64,000 nt of DNA from Glandiceps talaboti (lineage: Eukaryota; Hemichordata; Enteropneusta; Spengelidae), in assembly GCF_964340395.1 (NCBI RefSeq), contig NC_135564.1:11172391-11236390 (forward strand). Reading direction: 5' to 3'. The translations under genes were made by a program, and so were the position numbers. Positions within the stretch are counted from its first letter, which is position 1; each line of letters starts with the position of its first letter. Shown in pieces: positions 59,145 to 64,000 of this stretch. Below the pieces are notes generated by a model. That model did not search any database, was not told the DNA's origin, and was given only the letters and a program-made list of their open reading frames with translations.

Positions 59145-60571
59145 TGTATCACCATTTCCTAAAAAAACGGCTGGATCAATTCGAATGAAATTCGGCAGAC
59201 GTGTTCCATAGGGTAATCAAGAACTGATGAGGTTTTGGTAAACATCATGAATATTAATGAGCAATTAATGTAATTAATGGTTTTCAGTAATTAGGCTATA
59301 TCTCAGGAATGCATGCTTCGAATTCATTATAACTTGGTACATACATTTACAATACCAAAGCGCATCTGTCCTGATAATATTATCGATTTAGCTTTTAGTT
59401 TCAATAAGTTATTGGCATATTTTCGGTAATTAGATGCCATGGCCATCGGAGGGTCTATGTTACTTATGTCCTTGAATTATTGCATATATATATATAATCC
59501 AACACTTTTGTTTTCAGACGAGGAATACCAGAAGATTGTCAGGGTTAGTATTCAAGATTAATTTGCATAACTGATGCAGCAGCACTGTAATGTGATACCA
59601 ATTTCTAAAACACCGACTCAAAGGGTGGGGGGGGGGGTGCAAAGGTCATATGATATTTTTTTCAGATACCATTCGCACTCATAATTTCATTACAAATATC
59701 CTTCTTTTGGATTGTAAACATTGGAATGTAATTCATCCTGTACCGTTTTTTTGCGATTGAATTTATATATATCTCTGACATACAATGACCGATTTTAATC
59801 CTATTTAGCACAATGGTGATGTACTGTATAGGCCACATGCATGTCACTTCCTTTCTCGATACTATAAAATATGACTGAATGACAGCCATATGGACTTCTC
59901 TGAAGAGTTTACCCCTATATTACATATTACATATTACGTTTTGTAATAGATGTTGGCTTTCTTTTATGAACCTGAACTTGGAGATTGGGGATCAAATATC
60001 AAAATCAAGTTATTTCTTACATATTGAAGACACTGTGGTATAAGTGTGGACAATATCTAATAAGATAATTTAGTACTATTAAATACACGTTGGACATCTC
60101 TGTCATAACGGCAAGCGTACTAACAATGCCAGAAGTCAGTTATAACACGAGAGCAGTGAAGGCGACGTCTTTATGTAAGTAACTTTAATACACACGGGTG
60201 AAAACACTCATGAATATTAACTTGCGTCTCACAATGAATCAACCAAGATAATAACGTTCTACTGTTTCAGTGTCTACTTGTGCCAGCAACCCATGTTTAA
60301 ATAATGCAACATGTGTTGATGTACTTGGAGGATATGAATGCACATGCGCTATGGGGTTCAATGGAACGAATTGTGAGCAAGGTAAAGTTTGTGGTACATT
60401 TCACATGTTTTCGTAATGTAATAGTGTAACTCACACCATGCATCTATATACAAATCAACCTTTTTTGTTGCACAGCAACAAAAAATACAAACACAACATC
60501 ATTTGTGAGATATACTATTTTGGTTTCAAAAAGAATGATTTTTCTACGAATAAATAATTTAAACCAATATC

Positions 60572-60667
<96 letters not shown>

Positions 60668-60957
60668 CATATTGTAAATTATTATGTACTGGTTCCTTTC
60701 ATATAATTCATTGCAAATGCTTGATAATATGTATTGCATCCTAGTACCAAAGGAGAAGGAAACTGGCCTTGAGTTAATTCCATAATACGGCGCTCTCATG
60801 TTTCATACATAAGTCATAATAACTATGTTATGAAATTTCACTCCTAGTTAACTACATTTGTACACATATTTATGAAGTTGACTTCTCTGTATTTTATCCA
60901 TCTAAGAGGAAACAGTGCCAACGGACACACACTACTATTTGCCTGTCCCTATCTCTC

Positions 60958-61043
<86 letters not shown>

Positions 61044-61127
61044 CGTCCGTCCGTCCGTCCGTCCGTCCGTCCGTCCGTCCGTCCGTCCGTCCGTCCGTCC
61101 GTCCGCCCGCCCGCCCGCCCGTCCGAC

Positions 61128-61199
<72 letters not shown>

Positions 61200-62712
61200 G
61201 GTCAGTCTGTCTGTATCGCTATCAAATTTCTCTCTCTCTCTCATTCAAAGTCTCTCTCCCTCTCATGCTCTCTATATCTCTGGCAAAGTATTTCTGAGAA
61301 GGATATAGTTATAATTGAAGAACTCCGACAATAAACATAATTATTATAAATTGAACCATTGATGACAATGTTGAAATGGGGACAATTTGCCGTTCAATAT
61401 ATTTGAACCACTTGATTTTTCATTTTCAGTTTTACCAACTGAGCAGCCCACAACAACGCATGAACAGACAACAACAAAAGAAATGTTGACTACTCAAACA
61501 ACGACCTCAGGTATGCTATTTTGCATCATGTTTCTGTTCTCTGTGAACGTCTTTTCAATACAAAAGTCACCTGTTAATTGTTTCAATTGCGAATAAACCA
61601 TCGTTTGGTTTTGTTTATTCCTTCAAAGAGGATGTGACGCCTATCACTACTGATGAGAAAACATCCATAGAAAAGAACCAAACACAAGTCGTTTTGTCTT
61701 CTACGCCACCAGGTAAGTAAGTTTTCAGCTCTCGTTTGTTTCCTGCATTAGTCAAACATGGTGGAAAATGGTATTACATTTAACCCAAATTTCTGTTACT
61801 AAATGTAGATTATTTATATTTTCATAGCTCTTACAACCCATGATCAGGATCTAACAACTTCTGGTGGATTCACAACCAACGAATTGAATTGAATTGAATT
61901 GAAATTTATTCCACCAGAAGAAAAAATATATACACAAACTCTGAAAGCAACGGATAGAACATTTCTGGTTTGGGCCATGGAAATAGTTCGTAGGAACTAA
62001 TCAATGTCCATGGACCGTACATGTAGATAATAAATACAAATTTGGGCTGGTACGAGTTTCACAATAACAACAAAAATACAATTCTTAGTAAATAAAGAGA
62101 AGTGTTGGTGGCAAAATTAAATGGAAGCTTATAAACGTAACGGAAAAAAAATAGTAAAATAAGAACAGGTAACAAGCAAAAGTTCTAATATACAGAAATA
62201 AAATGAAGGAAGTACATCAAAAGAAACAACAATAATGTCGTCTTCTACACAATCAGGTAACAAAATATTATTTTCATTAAAACAGTCGGTATAACAAGTT
62301 ATTCACGCGAGTCATTATCTGTTTGAGCAATAAACTGATTACAAACTAGACTTGTCATTATTGTAAAAATGACTCTTCTGTATTTGCAGCTGTTACAACT
62401 AAGAGACAATATACAACAATATCAGAGACAACCACTGAAGAAAGTACCACGTTATATGAACAGGAGTCTACTTCAATGGCAGGTAAAATGCTTGTATGGT
62501 GTTTGTGTGACGAGTTCATTGAAATAGTTAAAATATTGTAATTTAAATTGATATCATTTTGAATAACATATCTTAAAAAGAATTTGGATATACTAAAACA
62601 TACAGTTCTATTGTCACAGGCACTACCACTCACGATCAGACCACATCTGTTGAATTAACGACCAATGAAGAAATTACGTCAACACAGTCGATGATTCCGT
62701 CAACGCCTGGAG
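51584..62712 (+). CDS. HHIP-like protein 2: FR-like domain, GSDH propeller, EGF domain, Thr-rich stalk (3' end beyond window)
   Basis: Exons: 51584-52662, 55074-55402, 57450-57573, 57876-58018, 58592-58673, 59518-59543, 60271-60381 (EGF), 61430-61510, 61629-61712, 61828-62256 (interrupted), 62390-62482 and 62620-62712; more must follow past the window. The protein starts [20 protein letters not shown], a signal peptide. Its mature N-terminus ([20 protein letters not shown]) is nearly identical to HHIPL-1. The propeller keeps [48 protein letters not shown] and GKEGYSC. The EGF exon reads [20 protein letters not shown] then [16 protein letters not shown], with all six Cys. Stalk exons are Thr-rich and all phase 1-1. 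By analogy with HHIPL-1 a membrane exon is expected downstream. It is likely a cell-surface or secreted glycoprotein. Ligand unknown; Hedgehog binding is not implied by the sequence. Confidence 0.88.
52663..55073. other. HHIPL-2 intron 1 (2.4 kb)
   Basis: No extra exon seen. The matching HHIPL-1 intron is only 195 bp. Both ends keep similarity (GTATGTTTTTTATT; TTGGTTTCAACAG). A segment at about 54660-55010 ends TCTGAGCACATTGTGGGAATGTGCTATATAGA, like the 3' ends of some SINE/LINE families, and may account for part of the growth. Confidence 0.5.
55889..55985. repeat. GA/CA microsatellite
   Basis: Interrupted GAGA and CACA runs in HHIPL-2 intron 2. Confidence 0.85.
57670..57753. repeat. (TG)n with CG variants
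   Basis: TGTG and TGCG runs in HHIPL-2 intron 3. Confidence 0.95.
58100..58113 (+). promoter_or_regulatory. CTCF-like motif in HHIPL-2 intron 4
   Basis: CCACCTGGTGGCGC differs from the CCACCAGGTGGCGC form of the CTCF core at one base. It is part of the palindrome CGCCACCTGGTGGCG. Function is only inferred. Confidence 0.3.
58750..58800. repeat. G-rich tract (GGGTGAGGGG)
   Basis: Short G-rich repeat in HHIPL-2 intron 5. Confidence 0.7.
59010..59300. repeat. (TG)n-bearing dispersed repeat with CCTTCC..GGAAGG hairpin end
   Basis: It begins CCTTCCCTAAGGAAGG, continues through (TG)n (59057-59143) and then TGTATCACCATTTCCTAAAA, ACGGCTGGATCAATTCGAAT, GAAATTCGGCAGACGTGTTC and CATGAATATTAATGAGCAAT. 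The same order appears reversed at 42580-42800, so this is one dispersed family. Confidence 0.75.
60271..60381 (+). CDS. HHIPL-2 EGF-domain exon (absent from HHIPL-1)
   Basis: This 111-bp phase 1-1 exon encodes one EGF module: [19 protein letters not shown] then [11 protein letters not shown], with cysteines in the C1-C6 pattern. No trace was found between the corresponding HHIPL-1 exons (44306 to 44837), so HHIPL-1 seems to have lost it. Human HHIP carries EGF modules C-terminal to the propeller, so the EGF is probably ancestral. Confidence 0.9.
60573..60664. repeat. (AT)n microsatellite
   Basis: About 90 bp of pure AT in HHIPL-2. Confidence 0.97.
60959..61212. repeat. (GTCT)n-(GTCC)n-(GTCT)n compound microsatellite
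   Basis: About 250 bp: GTCT block, GTCC block with CGCC core, then GTCT again. It is at the same place relative to the first stalk exon as the GTCT run of HHIPL-1 (44695-44742), and the leader GAGGAAACAGT is shared. Confidence 0.97.
61828..62256 (+). pseudogene. HHIPL-2 stalk exon interrupted by a retrotransposon-like insertion
   Basis: The acceptor (TTTTCATAG) and the first 56 bp (CTCTTACAACCCATGATCAG...ACCAACGAA) match the start of stalk exon 62620-62712 (ACTACCACTCACGATCAG). The last 49 bp (GGAAGTACATCA...ACACAATCAG) end in a good donor (GTAACA). Between them about 324 bp (61884-62207) starts TTGAATTGAATTGAATTGAA and carries in-frame stops. The two flanks together are 105 bp, a multiple of three, and phase 1-1. 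Reading through the insert stops after GAATTGAAT, so the exon is probably skipped or the insert lies on a polymorphic allele. Confidence 0.75.
61884..62207 (-). mobile_element. LINE-type 3' fragment (TTCAA-tailed) inside a stalk exon
   Basis: On the minus strand it ends GGAATAAATTTCAATTCAATTCAATTC, an AATAAA plus pentamer tail of the kind left by CR1/L2-like retrotransposons. It lacks a coding region, as expected of a 5'-truncated copy. Target-site duplication is not obvious (at most GAA). Confidence 0.55.
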
Positions 62713-63770
62713 GTAACTGTACAAATTTAGCAATTGTTAGTTTGTGTGTAAATCAAGCAAATTATGATCTCTATATGCCTCTGTGCCCTATGCCCTGCGT
62801 TGTAATTAGCTATATCGCTAATACCCTTACACATCAACCGCTATGTAATGAAGTCTATATCGACAGGAATGAACATATGTAACGAAATTTCCTCATCAAG
62901 CAATCGGGAGTGTCAATGTCATGATTGGCCTTTCGAAATACAGCAAATTCTGTCACCCCAAGTAATCATATTCACCTTTCATTATTTTGTAAATATCTCC
63001 ACAAGGATTGTAATACATGCAGTTTCGACATTCTTACAGTAACATTGTAATATATTGTTAGCTACCACAAGTGAGGTCTAAAAAATATGTTTGGTTTCGG
63101 TTACCCGACACCACCTAGTCTTTCACTGCCAATCCTAAACATTTGCTTATGTTAGGTATTCGAGGAAAAAATAATAAAATTGCGAAAATTATGACGTTTT
63201 GCAAGAAATGGATGCGGCAACTGATATTAAGTTAAAAAGACACTATAAAGCTTTTCTGCCAACCTGTAATGGATGTACATCTGATGAGAAGAAACCAATA
63301 ACACAGATACCATATGAACAATAATGGAAAACATAACTATCTGAACTAGATACATACGTATGAAAAAAATACATAAAAAAGATAAAATAAAAAAATCTAC
63401 CCATCTTGTCTATTGTAAAATTAAGCGTAATCGGAAGCAGACAGTTTTTTGTTAGGCCTGAACATAAATATTCTACCACTGTATGTAATCCACTGACACC
63501 GTCACTTTTGTGTGTTTCAAAGTACATTACCACATCCAAAGGAACCTACTTCAACATCATGTACTTGACTTAGATTATTGCACTTGGTATTGTATTTCAT
63601 TAGTTGTTTAGCATAGCCTTGCTTCATAATGGGTTGTATTTGTTTTGGCAACTTTGCATTTACATGTCACCCCATGAGTATATAAACCATCGCACGCCAC
63701 CACTAAAAACAAAACTACTATGTTATGATAAATGAAAAAAAGAGGTAAATGCGTGGTATGGTGTCTATAA
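62713..63770. other. HHIPL-2 intron with an AGGCCTAA-type element
   Basis: About 63100-63465 matches the element of 23275-23645 in reverse (CTAGTCTTTCACTGCCAATC, TACATCTGATGAGAAGAAAC, TTTTTTGTTAGGCCTGA). No exon seen; a tiny acceptor-like stretch at 63060 (GTTAG|CTACCACAAGTGAG|GTC) may be a stalk exon relic. Confidence 0.55.
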
Positions 63771-63788
63771 TTATTGGATATTATTTTC

Positions 63789-63978
63789 TCATTCATTCAT
63801 TCATTCATTCATTCATTCATTCATTCATTCATTCATTCATTCATTCATTCATTCATTCATTCATTCATTCATTCATTCATTCAGTCAGTCAGTCAGTCAG
63901 TCAGTCAGTCAGTCAGTCAGTCAGTCATTCATTCATTCATTCATTCATTCAGTCAGTCAGTCAGTCAGTCAGTCAGTC
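63789..63978. repeat. (ATTC)n-(AGTC)n compound microsatellite at the right edge
   Basis: ATTC block, AGTC block, ATTC block, AGTC block: the same two motifs alternate. The Ser/Phe/His/Gln frame across it is a shadow. Confidence 0.97.
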
Positions 63979-64000
63979 AAAGGAACTAAAGAAAATGCAG

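Noticed and set aside
60872-61334. Long frames rich in Ser/Val/Cys/Leu and, on the minus strand, Thr/Asp/Arg/Gln
   Set aside because: Products of the GTCT/GTCC array.

Overview
This is eukaryotic, animal-type DNA. Genes are split into many short exons with GT-AG junctions, introns are long and full of microsatellites, and decayed LINE tails and foldback elements are common. The proteins (peroxisomal trans-2-enoyl-CoA reductase, ACBD4/5-type acyl-CoA-binding protein, HHIP-like proteins) point to a bilaterian. A marine invertebrate is likely, perhaps a deuterostome such as a hemichordate, but the sequence does not settle the phylum. Nothing prokaryotic was seen.

Layout. The left half (about 2.5-37 kb) is read from the minus strand. 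It holds, from right to left, an orphan PECR-type first exon (36.8-37.0 kb), a complete eight-exon PECR gene (PECR-B, 30.84-23.02 kb), a second complete eight-exon PECR gene (PECR-A, 19.61-10.60 kb), and the 5' part of an acyl-CoA-binding-domain gene (8.90-2.56 kb, possibly running off the left edge). The right half is read from the plus strand. It holds two tandem HHIP-like genes: HHIPL-1 (38.3-49.3 kb), which appears complete and ends in a transmembrane segment, and HHIPL-2 (51.6 kb to past the right edge), which carries an EGF domain. The orphan PECR exon and HHIPL-1 are head to head, about 1.3 kb apart.

How the genes fit together. The left half handles fatty acyl-CoA: an acyl-CoA carrier next to duplicated NADPH-dependent enoyl-CoA reductases. 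The two PECR copies keep exactly the same intron phases, and exons 1-7 have identical lengths. Both carry a 51-bp tandem array that repeats the exon 2 splice donor. The HHIP-like genes encode a folate-receptor-like cysteine-rich domain, a GSDH-type beta-propeller and then a threonine-rich stalk built from small symmetric (phase 1-1) exons. In HHIPL-1 these stalk exons were amplified in pairs, one exon is dead, and a membrane anchor follows.

The most unusual features are: (1) membrane-anchored HHIP-like proteins with mucin-like stalks evolving by exon-pair amplification, exon death and transposon insertion; (2) the repeated splice-donor minisatellites in PECR; (3) alternative PECR first exons with different N-terminal character; (4) a promoter-like TF-site cluster and a strong hairpin in the last intron of HHIPL-1; (5) several families of foldback, tandem and nested repeats, including a 0.7-kb pentamer array apparently seeded by a retrotransposon tail. 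All exon models come from reading splice signals and homology by eye; no alignment or database search was run.
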